From: Deferribacteraceae bacterium
GTDB taxonomy: Bacteria; Chrysiogenota; Deferribacteres; Deferribacterales; JAISNW01
Length of the DNA: 6,744 bases
Assembly: GCA_031276055.1 (NCBI GenBank)
Contig: JAISNW010000237.1
Coordinates: 1-6,744 of the forward strand
Direction: 5' to 3'
Positions 1-6,744 of this stretch are shown in pieces; position 1 is the first letter of the stretch; each line of letters begins with the position of its first letter. The translations under genes and the position numbers were made by a program. The notes below the pieces were generated by a model. It was not told the DNA's origin. It saw nothing but the letters and a program-made list of their open reading frames with translations, and ran no database searches.

Positions 1-1
1 C

Positions 2-1072
2 ATACATGTAAGTAAAAAGTTCAGAGATGTTGCAGTTTCTGCAAATTTTGAGGCAGGCGGCGGCTGCACCGCCCTTTTTGGAGCGTCGGGCGCGGGTAAG
101 AGCACTATAATAAATATGATAGCGGGCTTAACCGTTCCTGACAGCGGAAGGATAGAGATTGACGGCGCGCTCCTGTTTGACTCGCAAAAAAAGATAAACC
201 TCCCGCCTGAAAAGCGCGGCATCGGCTATGTTTTTCAAGATTCGCGCCTATTCCCCCACCTTACTGTGTTGAAAAATATCACCTATGGGCTGAAAAAAGG
301 CGAAGATAGGAGAAAGGCGGCGGAGATTTCAGATTTTTTAGGGATAACCCCTCTTTTGCACCGCTATCCTAAAAACCTTTCAGGCGGCGAAAAACAACGA
401 GTTGCTCTTGGACGGGCCCTCCTATCCTCCCCTAAAATACTCCTTATGGATGAACCGCTTGCATCGCTTGATGCAGTAAGGAGAGATGAACTTGTGGAGT
501 ATATCCTCTCGCTTAAAGAGTTTTCCATCCCGATAATCTATGTGACGCATACCTTAGAAGAGATAATGAGGCTCGCGGATTATCTAGCGGTTATGGATGG
601 CGGAAAGCTGGTGAAGATAGGAGAAACTCTTGAAGTTGTAAACAGCGGGTTGTTTATTGAGCGCCTCACACCAAAAGAGTTTGGAACGGTATGTGCGGGA
701 AAGGTTTTGCAGAGCGGCAGCAATGGAGCAACGGTTGAGTTTTTGGGACATAGGCTGGAACTGGCAGGGGTATTCTTAAAAGCCGACCAATCGGTTCGTT
801 TCCGCATCCCCGCACTAGATGCAGCTTTAAGTTTGGAAAAACCCGCCACCAGCGCAAGGAATATCTTTGTGGGGAAAGTTTTAGCTATCCGACTAAATCA
901 GGAGATAGCCGACATTCTAACAGATATAGGCGGAGTATCTGTATGGGCGCGCATAACTAGACACTCTATTGAAGAGATGAATATTAAATTGGCGGATAGA
1001 GTATTTATCACCGTAAAAAGCGTTGCTGTTGCGCAGCATATATGGAGCACAACTTCTATAAAAGGTTTTTAG
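2..1072 (+). CDS. modC: Molybdate ABC transporter ATP-binding protein ModC (5' end cut by window edge)
   Basis: This is the cytoplasmic ATPase that powers molybdate import with ModB and ModA. The frame is open from base 2, giving 356 visible codons, so only a few N-terminal residues are missing (E. coli ModC is about 350 residues). Counting from the edge, the Walker A motif GASGAGKST lies at codons 27-35. It is upstream of the first ATG (base 116), so that ATG is internal. Further on are the Q-loop YVFQDSRLFPH (Gln at base 236), the signature LSGGEKQR (base 377), the Walker B LLMDEP with the D-loop SLD, and the switch His of YVTH (base 548). The last ~170 residues form the regulatory region, ending in a Mop/TOBE-like domain (ARNIF...GGVSVWARITRHS...VKSVAV) of the kind that binds molybdate in ModC. 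That C-terminal domain, the ModC-like Q-loop and the modA neighbour separate it from sulfate or sugar transporter ATPases. modA follows after 31 bases, so the two are probably co-transcribed. Confidence 0.93.
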   Translation: MHVSKKFRDVAVSANFEAGGGCTALFGASGAGKSTIINMIAGLTVPDSGRIEIDGALLFDSQKKINLPPEKRGIGYVFQDSRLFPHLTVLKNITYGLKKGEDRRKAAEISDFLGITPLLHRYPKNLSGGEKQRVALGRALLSSPKILLMDEPLASLDAVRRDELVEYILSLKEFSIPIIYVTHTLEEIMRLADYLAVMDGGKLVKIGETLEVVNSGLFIERLTPKEFGTVCAGKVLQSGSNGATVEFLGHRLELAGVFLKADQSVRFRIPALDAALSLEKPATSARNIFVGKVLAIRLNQEIADILTDIGGVSVWARITRHSIEEMNIKLADRVFITVKSVAVAQHIWSTTSIKGF

Positions 1073-1089
1073 TTTTATATATTTTTTTT

Positions 1090-1098
1090 AAGGAGGTG
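1090..1098 (+). promoter_or_regulatory. Strong Shine-Dalgarno site of modA
   Basis: AAGGAGGTG ends 5 bases before the modA ATG at 1104 and is a near-perfect complement to the 16S rRNA 3' end. It fixes the start of modA. It also suggests that the binding protein, usually needed in excess over the transporter ATPase, is translated efficiently from the shared message. Confidence 0.9.
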
Positions 1099-1103
1099 CA
1101 ATA

Positions 1104-1859
1104 ATGCATCGTTTCGTTCTGGTATTTATCTTTGTTATTACAGCTTTTACAGCTTCCGCCGCAGAAAAGTTTCTGGTTTTTGCCGCCGCTTCTGTTACCG
1201 ATCTTATGGAAGAGATATTAAAAGAGTATAACAGAGCCAACTCCACAGAGATAGCGGGAAGTTACGCCGCTTCAGGAGCTCTTGCCCGTCAGATTATGGA
1301 TGACGCGCCCGCCGCTATCTTTATCTCCGCTGATCCTAAGTGGACAGATGAGCTGGCGGCGAAAAACCTTATAGATAAGGCTAGCTTAAAAGACTATTTA
1401 GGCAATATCCTTGTGCTTATAGCTCCAGTTGATTCTAAACTCTCCTATGACTTTGCAAGCGGAAAAAAGCTCTCCAGCCTGCTCAAAAAAGGGGATAAAT
1501 TCGCAATAGGCGATCCTGAATATGTCCCTGCAGGCAGCTACGCAAAGGCTTCTCTTACCTCTTTGGGGCAGTGGGCTGATCTTGAAAAGTCGTTTGTGCG
1601 GGCGGAAAATGTGCGGGTGGTCTTATCTTTCGTTTCAAGGGGGGAGGCTGCACTAGGTGCAGTATACGGTTCAGACGCCTCTTTAAGCAAAGATGTTAAA
1701 GTTTTAGCTGAATTTCCTGCAGGCAGCTACCCTAAAGTGAGCTACCCTATAGCGATAATAGCGAAGAACAAAACCCCCGAGGTTGAGAAGTTTTATAAAT
1801 ATCTGCTTTCAGCGGAGGTAAAGCCGATAATAAAGAGGTACGGTTTCAGTGTAGAGTAG
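1104..1859 (+). CDS. modA: Periplasmic molybdate-binding protein ModA
   Basis: This is the solute-binding protein that captures molybdate (and usually tungstate) in the periplasm and delivers it to the ModBC transporter. The 251-residue product starts with a short Sec signal peptide: Arg3, a hydrophobic stretch over residues 4-16, then ASA/AEK with likely cleavage after Ala19 or Ala20. There is no lipobox Cys, so it is soluble rather than lipid-anchored. Family motifs run in order: AAASVTD (27-33), YAASGALARQI (54-64), ISADPKW (74-80), GDPEYVPAGSYA (136-147), NVRVV (169-173) and GAVYGSDA (185-192). By comparison with E. coli ModA, the expected oxyanion contacts are Ser30, Ser57, Ala143, a Val near 172-173 and Tyr188. 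The length is normal for the family. It lies downstream of modC, whereas modABC is the common order. No promoter is evident in the 31-base gap, so expression probably comes from the modC message. Confidence 0.93.
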   Translation: MHRFVLVFIFVITAFTASAAEKFLVFAAASVTDLMEEILKEYNRANSTEIAGSYAASGALARQIMDDAPAAIFISADPKWTDELAAKNLIDKASLKDYLGNILVLIAPVDSKLSYDFASGKKLSSLLKKGDKFAIGDPEYVPAGSYAKASLTSLGQWADLEKSFVRAENVRVVLSFVSRGEAALGAVYGSDASLSKDVKVLAEFPAGSYPKVSYPIAIIAKNKTPEVEKFYKYLLSAEVKPIIKRYGFSVE

Positions 1860-1868
1860 ATGGGCATC

Positions 1869-1888
1869 AGGGGGAAGGTTCTCCCCCT
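1869..1888 (+). terminator. Possible terminator hairpin after modA (no T-tract)
   Basis: Ten bases after the modA stop, AGGGGGA (1869-1875) can pair with TCCCCCT (1882-1888) around a 6-base loop, giving a GC-rich 7-bp stem. It is followed by TGCCTCCCCC rather than a run of T, so it is not a classical intrinsic terminator. It could be a weak or Rho-assisted terminator, an mRNA-stabilising 3' hairpin, or part of a repeat element. Its place right after an operon end supports a 3'-end role. Confidence 0.3.
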
Positions 1889-1998
1889 TGCCTCCCCCAC
1901 AACCCGCCCGAACCGTTTTAAGCTCTCTCAATAGAGCCAATCTGTTCAAAAGGGATGCTGGCTCCGCGATCGTTATCTGGGACGTTTTCAAAAAATAT
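1889..1998. other. Non-coding stretch, possible dispersed repeat or gene relic
   Basis: I see no gene here. The first part (to about 1915) is very rich in C on the + strand and unlike the AT-rich DNA after it. Short inverted repeats are present: GCTCT (1922-1926) with AGAGC (1933-1937), and GAGCC (1934-1938) with GGCTC (1960-1964). On the - strand a frame without a start codon stays open for about 35 codons and reads protein-like (...FFENVPDNDRGA...) before stopping near 1920. Another - strand frame runs into the end of modA. This could be a decayed gene or an intergenic repeat; no second copy lies in the window. Confidence 0.3.
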
Positions 1999-2027
1999 TT
2001 GACATTGTAGAACAAACTTTCTAAACT
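1999..2027 (+). promoter_or_regulatory. Sigma-70-type promoter for the outer-membrane protein gene
   Basis: A consensus -35 box TTGACA (1999-2004) is followed after exactly 17 bases by TAAACT (2022-2027), which matches 4 of 6 positions of TATAAT. Transcription would begin near 2034, giving a 5' leader of roughly 28 bases before the ATG at 2062. An AT-rich stretch (GTTTTCAAAAAATATT) lies just upstream and could act as an UP-like element. The site implies that the barrel gene is transcribed separately from modCA. Confidence 0.6.
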
Positions 2028-2030
2028 ACA
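2006..2030. promoter_or_regulatory. Inverted repeat within the promoter, possible operator
   Basis: TGTAG (2006-2010) and CTACA (2026-2030) form one inverted repeat. TAGAA (2008-2012) and TTCTA (2019-2023), 6 bases apart, form another, offset by about 2.5 bases. Both sit in the -35/-10 spacer and over the -10 box, where a repressor would block polymerase. The arms are only 5 bases long in AT-rich DNA, so chance is a real alternative. I do not recognise the sequence as a known operator such as a Fur box. Confidence 0.25.
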
Positions 2031-2061
2031 TTCGCTTAATTAGTATGAATAGGGGTTATTT

Positions 2062-2640
2062 ATGAAAAGAGTTTTGGTTATCCTTGTTGTTTTTGCACTT
2101 ACATTGCCTGCATTTGCTATGGAGTTTGATTTCAGCCTTTCAGCGCCTAAGCGCGTCGGCGTATTTATCGGTCCTCACTTCGGCGGCGGTTCTTCTGATA
2201 CAGGTTTGAACCTTGGAGTTGAAGGCGATCTCTTTGTCAACGAGCATATCTTTTTGGGGGTGGCGCTGGATTATATTAGCAATACTTCTGAGGAAAAAAG
2301 TTGGATCTGGAAATATGAGTATGACTTCAACAGCTTTCTTGCCACAGGGCTCGGCGGCTATAGATACACCTTTCTGGATAAGATAGATGTATACGGTTCA
2401 GCTAAATTTGGTCTAGCGTATACCTCGTATGAATACAAATGGAGATCTTCATACGTTTCTTACTCTACTGACGGCTCAGATATCAGCTATGCTCTTATCT
2501 TAGAAGGCGGCGGCAGATATAAGATTACAGAGAAGTTTGATGTAGGCGCTCTCGTTAAGTATACTATCTTAGGCAATACCTATTCTCACGGAGATATTGA
2601 CGGTTTTGCAATTGCAGTTGCGGCAGGCTACTCTTTTTAA
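2062..2640 (+). CDS. Small outer-membrane beta-barrel protein (OmpX/OmpA-like fold), function unknown
   Basis: The 192-residue product begins with a clear Sec signal peptide: MKR, a hydrophobic core over residues 4-15, then AFA with probable cleavage after Ala19. The mature part alternates polar and aromatic/hydrophobic residues and is rich in Gly and Tyr. About eight candidate strands can be picked out, for example around VGVFIGPHFGG, IFLGVALDYIS, FLATGLGGYRYTF, YGSAKFGLAYTS, ALILEGGGRYKI, GALVKYTIL and AIAVAAGYSF. The chain ends in Tyr-Ser-Phe, the C-terminal aromatic signal read by the BAM complex. Size and pattern resemble eight-stranded OmpX/Ail/OmpA-type barrels, but sequence alone does not give a role such as adhesion, porin activity or structure. 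AGGGG (2051-2055) lies 6 bases before the ATG and supports the start. It has its own promoter and meets the opposing DUF3795 gene at its stop codon. Confidence 0.82.
   Translation: MKRVLVILVVFALTLPAFAMEFDFSLSAPKRVGVFIGPHFGGGSSDTGLNLGVEGDLFVNEHIFLGVALDYISNTSEEKSWIWKYEYDFNSFLATGLGGYRYTFLDKIDVYGSAKFGLAYTSYEYKWRSSYVSYSTDGSDISYALILEGGGRYKITEKFDVGALVKYTILGNTYSHGDIDGFAIAVAAGYSF
2637..2640. other. Shared stop codons of two convergent genes
   Basis: The palindrome TTAA supplies TAA on the + strand (2638-2640, barrel protein) and TAA on the - strand (2637-2639, DUF3795 protein). The two reading frames overlap by 4 bases, so no intergenic space is left for a conventional terminator between the converging transcripts. 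Confidence 0.9.
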
Positions 2641-2963
2641 GAAGGTTGTTTTACCTGCATAGAGTTTAATCTAACGCGCCCAATGCTCCCTTCAGGCAGG
2701 GCTTTATCGACTGTGGAGCAGGGGTAGTTTTTGCAGGCGGCGCAGGTGGAGAGAACGTTTTTTTCCACACAGCAGCGCATAGCGCACCCATTTAAGAAGG
2801 TGTTTCCCCTCTCCGCCCTGCAGCCTGTGCAAGCTAGCTTTTGTGCATCTAAGTTGTATCTTTCAGCCACTTGCAGCTTGAGTGGTTCATCATTATTAAT
2901 TGTTGCCTGATACACAGGGCATTCTGCGCAGTCAAAACCGCAGCAGGATAGATGTTTAGACAT
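2637..2963 (-). CDS. Cysteine-rich DUF3795-type protein
   Basis: This 108-residue protein has no predicted signal peptide or membrane segment. It carries 12 cysteines in a pattern typical of DUF3795: SCCGFDCAECPVY at the N-terminus, CTGCRAE in the middle, then GCAMRCCVEK, CAACKNYPC and a short tail. The spacing suggests binding of zinc or an iron-sulfur cluster, but no enzymatic role is known to me. I chose the ATG at 2963, which gives [12 protein letters not shown] in line with family N-termini. An in-frame TTG at 2972 would add three residues but sits too close to the AAGG upstream. The ATG overlaps the end of uvrA (ATGTCTAA, 8 bases), so translation is probably coupled to uvrA. Its stop TAA shares bases with the stop of the opposing barrel gene. 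Confidence 0.8.
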   Translation of the reverse strand: MSKHLSCCGFDCAECPVYQATINNDEPLKLQVAERYNLDAQKLACTGCRAERGNTFLNGCAMRCCVEKNVLSTCAACKNYPCSTVDKALPEGSIGRVRLNSMQVKQPS

Positions 2964-5766
2964 AGTTTGCAAGCGCCTTTTTTAAGAATCTGCCCGTGTG
3001 GGATTTTCTATCTTCCGCCACCTCTTCAGGCGTTCCGCATACCACCACCTCTCCGCCTCCGTCTCCGCCCTCTGGTCCTAGATCTATAATATAATCTGCT
3101 CTCTTTATAACATCAAGGTTATGTTCAATTATCACCGCTGTATTGCCTAACTCCGCCAATCTGTCAAAGATGGCGGTCAACTTCTTTACATCATCAAAGT
3201 GTAGACCGGTTGTAGGTTCGTCAAAGAGGTAGAGCGTTCTCCCTGTCTGTTTGAGCATAAGCTCTTTTGCCAGCTTCACCCGCTGCGCCTCGCCTCCGGA
3301 GAGGGTGGTGGCAGGCTGCCCTAACCTTATATAATTTAACCCTACATCGTTTAATATCTCCAGCTTTCTCTTTATTGGGGGGATATTTTCAAAAAATGCA
3401 AGGGCGTCTTCCACTGTAAGCTGCAGCACCTCCGCTATAGATAAACCCTTAAAACGTATCTCAAGGGTATCGCGGTTGTATCGGGCGCCGCCGCATACAT
3501 CGCACTTAACATACATATCAGGCAAAAAGTGCATCTCAATCTTAATATACCCCTCTCCTTTGCATGTTTCGCAACGCCCCCCTTTGACATTAAAGCTGAA
3601 ACGCCCCGCCTGATAACCGCGCGCCTTTGCTTCAGGCGTCGCTGTAAAGAGGGAGCGTATATCGGCAAATAAGCCTGTATAGGTGGCGGGGTTGGAGCGG
3701 GGGGTTCTCCCAATAGGGCTCTGATCAACATCTATAACTTTGTCTATATGCTCTAAGCCGAGAATTTCATCGTATTCGGCAGAGTTCACTCTAGAGCGGT
3801 AAATCCGTTTCATAAGGGCAGGGTATAGTATATCTAGGGCAAGGGTTGACTTTCCCGAACCGCTGACTCCAGTTATACAGACCACCATAGATAAAGGGAT
3901 GTCAACATTAATATTCTTTAAGTTATTCTTCCGCGCCCCTCTTATCGAGATGAAAGATCCATTAGCTTTCCGCCGTTTTTTAGGAATCTCTATTTTAAGC
4001 CTTCCAGAAAGATACGCGCCTGTTAGAGAGTTTTCCGCCTGAAGAAGCTCTTGTGGAGTTCCTGAGAAAACTACAGAGCCGCCGCGGCTGCCGGCTGCGG
4101 GTCCCATATCTATTACATGCTGCGCTGTTAGGATAGTTTCGGCGTCATGCTCTACCACTATAACGGAGTTTCCCATATCGCGCAGGTTTTTAAGGGTATC
4201 CATAAGCATCTGGTTATCCCGCTGATGAAGCCCTATAGAAGGTTCATCTAAAACATAGAGCACGCCTGTGAGGGCTGAACCTATCTGGGTGGCAAGACGT
4301 ATCCTCTGGGCTTCGCCTCCAGAGATGGTGGCGGATTGGCGGTTTAGGGTGATATAATCGATCCCCACCGAGATCATAAATTCAAGACGCCTTATGATCT
4401 CTTTAATAATCTTCTGGGCGACCTCCTGCTTAAAACCGCTAAATGTGAGGCTCTTAAAAAAAAGGAGGCTCTGCTTTATATTCAACTTTGAGGCTTCGTA
4501 AATATTCTTCCCGCCCACACGGACAAAGAGGGCATCCCGCTTTAGGCGCGCTCCGCGGCAGACTGGGCATTCGCTCTGCCGCATATAGCTTTTTGCTTCC
4601 TCATAGTCAGAGGAGCTCCCGCTTGAGAGGAGAAGTTTGAGATACCCCATAACTCCTGTGAACGTTTTCTTATAAAAGATCTTCTTGCTGCCGTTTAAGG
4701 TGTATAGTTCAAGCGGTTCAGGAGCGCCGTTGAGCAGAATATCCCGCTCTCTATCAGAGAGATCTCTCCAAGGTTTATTAATATCCACATTATACGCCTC
4801 TGAGAGGGCGGAGAGGGTGTTGTAGTAATAAAAGGAGTCGCTTCTTATCCATGGGGCTATGCAGCCTTGACGGACGCTCTTTTCAGGATCAGGGATTATA
4901 GCATCTTCATCAAATACCAACTGTTCTCCCAAACCTTCACAGGCAGGGCATGCACCGAAAGGGTTGTTAAAAGAGAAGGTGCGGGGTTCAATCTCCGACA
5001 TGCTGATATTGCACTCGGTGCAGGCGAAGTGTTCGCTATACAGGGTAATCTCCTCCCCCCGCTTTGCCTCCACAAGACCGCCTGAGCGGTGCAAGGCGAT
5101 CTCTACAGCATCTGTTAAACGTCTAACAGATTCTTCACCCACTAAGATTCTGTCTATCACCAGAGAGATAGAGTGTTTCTGATTTTTATCTAGGTTAAGC
5201 TCTTCCTCTAAACGAAAGACTTTGCCGTTTATATAAGCCCGCACAAAACCCTCTTTTAAGAGCTCTCTTAAAAGTTTTTTATACTCTCCTTTCTTCCCTC
5301 TTATTACAGGAGCTAAAATTTCAACCCTCTCTCCCTTCATTGAGAGGATGCGGTCTACTATCTTCTGAACAGTATACGCCTCTATCTGTTTACCGCATTC
5401 AGGGCAGAATACATCCCCCACCCTAGCATATAAGAGGCGCATATAATCGTAGATTTCAGTTATCGTCCCCACAGTGGAGCGGGGGTTGCGGCTTATCGAT
5501 TTCTGCTCGATGCTTATAGCGGGGGATAAAAACTCGATGCTGTCAACATCTGGTTTTTCCATGAGGTCTAAAAATTGGCGGGCGTAAGCAGAGATAGATT
5601 CTACGTATCTGCGCTGCCCTTCGGCGTATATTGTATCAAAAGCTAGACTGGATTTTCCCGAACCAGAAAGGCCGGTGATCACCACCAACTTGTTTTTAGG
5701 AATATCCACATCTATATTTTTGAGGTTGTGCTGGCGCGCCCCGCGCACAAGAATATTATTGATCAT
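2956..5766 (-). CDS. uvrA: Excinuclease ABC subunit A, UvrA
   Basis: UvrA is the ATPase that dimerises, finds helix-distorting DNA lesions and loads UvrB in nucleotide excision repair. At 936 residues it is full length (E. coli 940) and looks intact. The first ATPase module has Walker [10 protein letters not shown] (32-40), signature SGGEAQR (482-488) and Walker B VLDEP (505-509). The second has Walker [10 protein letters not shown] (633-641), signature SGGEAQR (823-829) and Walker B LFDEP (847-851). Both structural zinc sites are complete: Cys249/252/273/276 in the first half and Cys732/735/755/758 in the second. An extra CPEC pair after YARVGDVF is also usual. The ATG start is supported by the family N-terminus ([14 protein letters not shown]), but no good Shine-Dalgarno site precedes it. 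It starts 19 bases after the FapA-like gene and overlaps the DUF3795 gene by 8 bases, so all three probably share a message. I see no promoter or LexA-type box in the short upstream gap. Confidence 0.97.
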   Translation of the reverse strand: MINNILVRGARQHNLKNIDVDIPKNKLVVITGLSGSGKSSLAFDTIYAEGQRRYVESISAYARQFLDLMEKPDVDSIEFLSPAISIEQKSISRNPRSTVGTITEIYDYMRLLYARVGDVFCPECGKQIEAYTVQKIVDRILSMKGERVEILAPVIRGKKGEYKKLLRELLKEGFVRAYINGKVFRLEEELNLDKNQKHSISLVIDRILVGEESVRRLTDAVEIALHRSGGLVEAKRGEEITLYSEHFACTECNISMSEIEPRTFSFNNPFGACPACEGLGEQLVFDEDAIIPDPEKSVRQGCIAPWIRSDSFYYYNTLSALSEAYNVDINKPWRDLSDRERDILLNGAPEPLELYTLNGSKKIFYKKTFTGVMGYLKLLLSSGSSSDYEEAKSYMRQSECPVCRGARLKRDALFVRVGGKNIYEASKLNIKQSLLFFKSLTFSGFKQEVAQKIIKEIIRRLEFMISVGIDYITLNRQSATISGGEAQRIRLATQIGSALTGVLYVLDEPSIGLHQRDNQMLMDTLKNLRDMGNSVIVVEHDAETILTAQHVIDMGPAAGSRGGSVVFSGTPQELLQAENSLTGAYLSGRLKIEIPKKRRKANGSFISIRGARKNNLKNINVDIPLSMVVCITGVSGSGKSTLALDILYPALMKRIYRSRVNSAEYDEILGLEHIDKVIDVDQSPIGRTPRSNPATYTGLFADIRSLFTATPEAKARGYQAGRFSFNVKGGRCETCKGEGYIKIEMHFLPDMYVKCDVCGGARYNRDTLEIRFKGLSIAEVLQLTVEDALAFFENIPPIKRKLEILNDVGLNYIRLGQPATTLSGGEAQRVKLAKELMLKQTGRTLYLFDEPTTGLHFDDVKKLTAIFDRLAELGNTAVIIEHNLDVIKRADYIIDLGPEGGDGGGEVVVCGTPEEVAEDRKSHTGRFLKKALANYV

Positions 5767-5785
5767 AGCTATAATCTGTATTTAC

Positions 5786-6744
5786 CTAATTTTGAGTTTC
5801 AATAGTTTTTATATCTTTTAAGCTAACCCAAGCCACCTCTGCATATTTTTCATCTAAGAAAAAAACAGCGTTCTCTATCGGTTCGCGAACAGTGGAAGAG
5901 CAGTTGAAAAACATAACTGTAACCCCGCTGTGAACCATCCCTTTAACCTTTATCTTAGGTTTTTCCGCCCTAGACTGTGCAAGATAATCTTCCTCATATT
6001 CCCCCATTTCAGCTGCAACCGCCTCAAAATTTCGTTTAAGCTCCTGTAAATTCTTTATTCTGGGGTTATTTACCACATCTGGTCTAGAAAGGTTGAATTT
6101 ACTAAGCATATCTTGAATCTGCCCTAACTTTTCCATTAAACGCGCCTTCTCTTTTCTCAAGCGCTCCAACTTCTGGTCGATATAATATTTCGTGCCCATA
6201 TAGATAGTGAATCGGGAATTGCCGTGAGTGCCTAATTGCTTTGCCATAAGCTCTGAAAAGGCTTTTACCATCCCCCCCGCTATAATCCCATCTCCTGAGG
6301 ATGCGTCAACTTTATTGCCCGCGTAAAGATCGCAATTGTATGAATATTTTTTGATTATAATATCATTTTTAGCGAGAATCTTAGCATTCTCTCCATACCC
6401 CATTACAACATTGCCGCCGGCCTTAAAGAAGTTGGAAAAGTTCCCCTTGATCCCTAATTTTACATAGATATTCTTCAGGGCGAATATCTCACAATCCCCA
6501 CAGACCCCTTCCACAATAACATCTTTTTTCGCCTCTATCCTAAAGCCTGAGAGCACATCCCCCTTTACATGGACGGTGCCGTTAAAGCGGATATTCCCTG
6601 TGGAATAGTCAACATCATGGTTTACAAAATAGACCTCATGAACAGAGATTGTAGCGCCGTTAAACTCCACATAGCCATCGTGGGTGGCAATATATGTGGT
6701 GCCGGTGGGGTTCATCATAACCCCTTCAGAGTAGTATATCTCCA
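5786..6744 (-). CDS. FapA/DUF342-family protein, C-terminal part (5' end beyond window)
   Basis: The protein resembles the FapA (DUF342) family, which pairs a right-handed beta-helix-like domain with a coiled coil. Some members affect flagellation, but the general role is uncertain. The first ~170 residues show short repeats of alternating hydrophobic residues with Gly turns, as in [31 protein letters not shown] and [21 protein letters not shown] and VDYSTGNI are family hallmarks. Next comes a charged, Lys/Glu/Leu-rich probable coiled coil (about residues 180-245, counted from the ATG at 6718), then a compact C-terminal domain ([17 protein letters not shown]). The frame stays open through that ATG to the window edge (reading EIYYSEGV just before it), and the N-terminal half of a DUF342 protein is absent. 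The ATG is therefore probably internal and the gene truncated by the window. It lies 19 bases upstream of uvrA on the same strand. Confidence 0.82.
   Translation of the reverse strand, partial: EIYYSEGVMMNPTGTTYIATHDGYVEFNGATISVHEVYFVNHDVDYSTGNIRFNGTVHVKGDVLSGFRIEAKKDVIVEGVCGDCEIFALKNIYVKLGIKGNFSNFFKAGGNVVMGYGENAKILAKNDIIIKKYSYNCDLYAGNKVDASSGDGIIAGGMVKAFSELMAKQLGTHGNSRFTIYMGTKYYIDQKLERLRKEKARLMEKLGQIQDMLSKFNLSRPDVVNNPRIKNLQELKRNFEAVAAEMGEYEEDYLAQSRAEKPKIKVKGMVHSGVTVMFFNCSSTVREPIENAVFFLDEKYAEVAWVSLKDIKTIETQN

Noticed and set aside
580..857. Two - strand open frames inside modC
   Set aside because: They lie fully within a well-supported modC and show no family motifs, signal or ribosome binding site.
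116..1072. modC starting at the first ATG (318 residues)
   Set aside because: The Walker A motif is encoded upstream of this ATG in the same open frame, so the ATG is internal and the gene continues past the left edge.
1809..2015. A 68-codon - strand frame across the modA end and the gap
   Set aside because: It overlaps the modA C-terminus and has low-complexity content. It may reflect a repeat element rather than a gene.
2607..2616. Palindrome TGCAATTGCA near the end of the barrel gene
   Set aside because: It has no loop or T-tract and encodes part of the last beta-strand, so chance within coding sequence is the simplest explanation.
2643..2656. AGGT/ACCT hairpin just after the barrel stop as a bidirectional terminator
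   Set aside because: The stem is only 4 bp and is followed by no useful T-tract on either strand.
2970..2972. TTG as the start of the DUF3795 gene
   Set aside because: The ATG at 2963 gives the expected family N-terminus, and the AAGG upstream is too close to the TTG.
3435..3731. A 98-codon - strand frame inside uvrA
   Set aside because: It is a shifted-frame shadow of uvrA; its apparent cysteine content comes from the zinc-site codons of uvrA.
4867..5182. Two + strand frames antisense to uvrA
   Set aside because: They are antisense to a highly conserved gene and have no motif or start signal of their own.
1..6744. Mobile elements, CRISPR arrays, tRNA or rRNA genes
   Set aside because: No transposase, integrase, regular direct-repeat array, attachment-site pattern or RNA gene signature was seen; almost all the window is housekeeping-type coding sequence.

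Overview
The window reads as ordinary chromosomal DNA from a Gram-negative bacterium of moderate GC content. Two things point to a double membrane: a secreted molybdate-binding protein with a plain signal peptide and no lipobox, and a small outer-membrane beta-barrel protein ending in phenylalanine. A FapA/DUF342-type protein next to uvrA would fit a deep-branching motile lineage such as Deferribacterota or deltaproteobacteria-like groups. That placement is only a guess; no rRNA or other decisive marker is present.

Layout. The left part, on the + strand, holds the molybdate ABC transporter genes modC (missing only its first few codons at the left edge, 2-1072) and modA (1104-1859). A 202-base gap (1860-2061) follows. 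It contains a GC-rich hairpin just after modA, a stretch that may be a dispersed repeat or a gene relic, and a good sigma-70-type promoter with a small inverted repeat in its spacer. That promoter faces a secreted 192-residue beta-barrel protein (2062-2640). The right part, on the - strand, looks like one transcription unit read from right to left: a FapA/DUF342-family protein (6744 down to 5786, start beyond the window), uvrA (5766-2956), and a cysteine-rich DUF3795-type protein (2963-2637) whose start overlaps the uvrA stop. The two opposing units meet tail to tail with their stop codons sharing one TTAA.

How the genes work together. ModA captures molybdate in the periplasm and ModC is the ATPase of the importer; the permease ModB is not in the window and is presumably just upstream. 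UvrA is the damage-recognition ATPase of nucleotide excision repair. The DUF3795 protein is probably co-translated with UvrA, but its role is unknown. The FapA-like protein is a beta-helix/coiled-coil protein that may act in cell-surface or flagellar organisation. I see no mobile element, CRISPR array, RNA gene or clearly new multi-gene system. The points most worth a second look are the modC-modA order, the intergenic element at 1860-2000, the promoter with its inverted repeat, and the uvrA-DUF3795 coupling.
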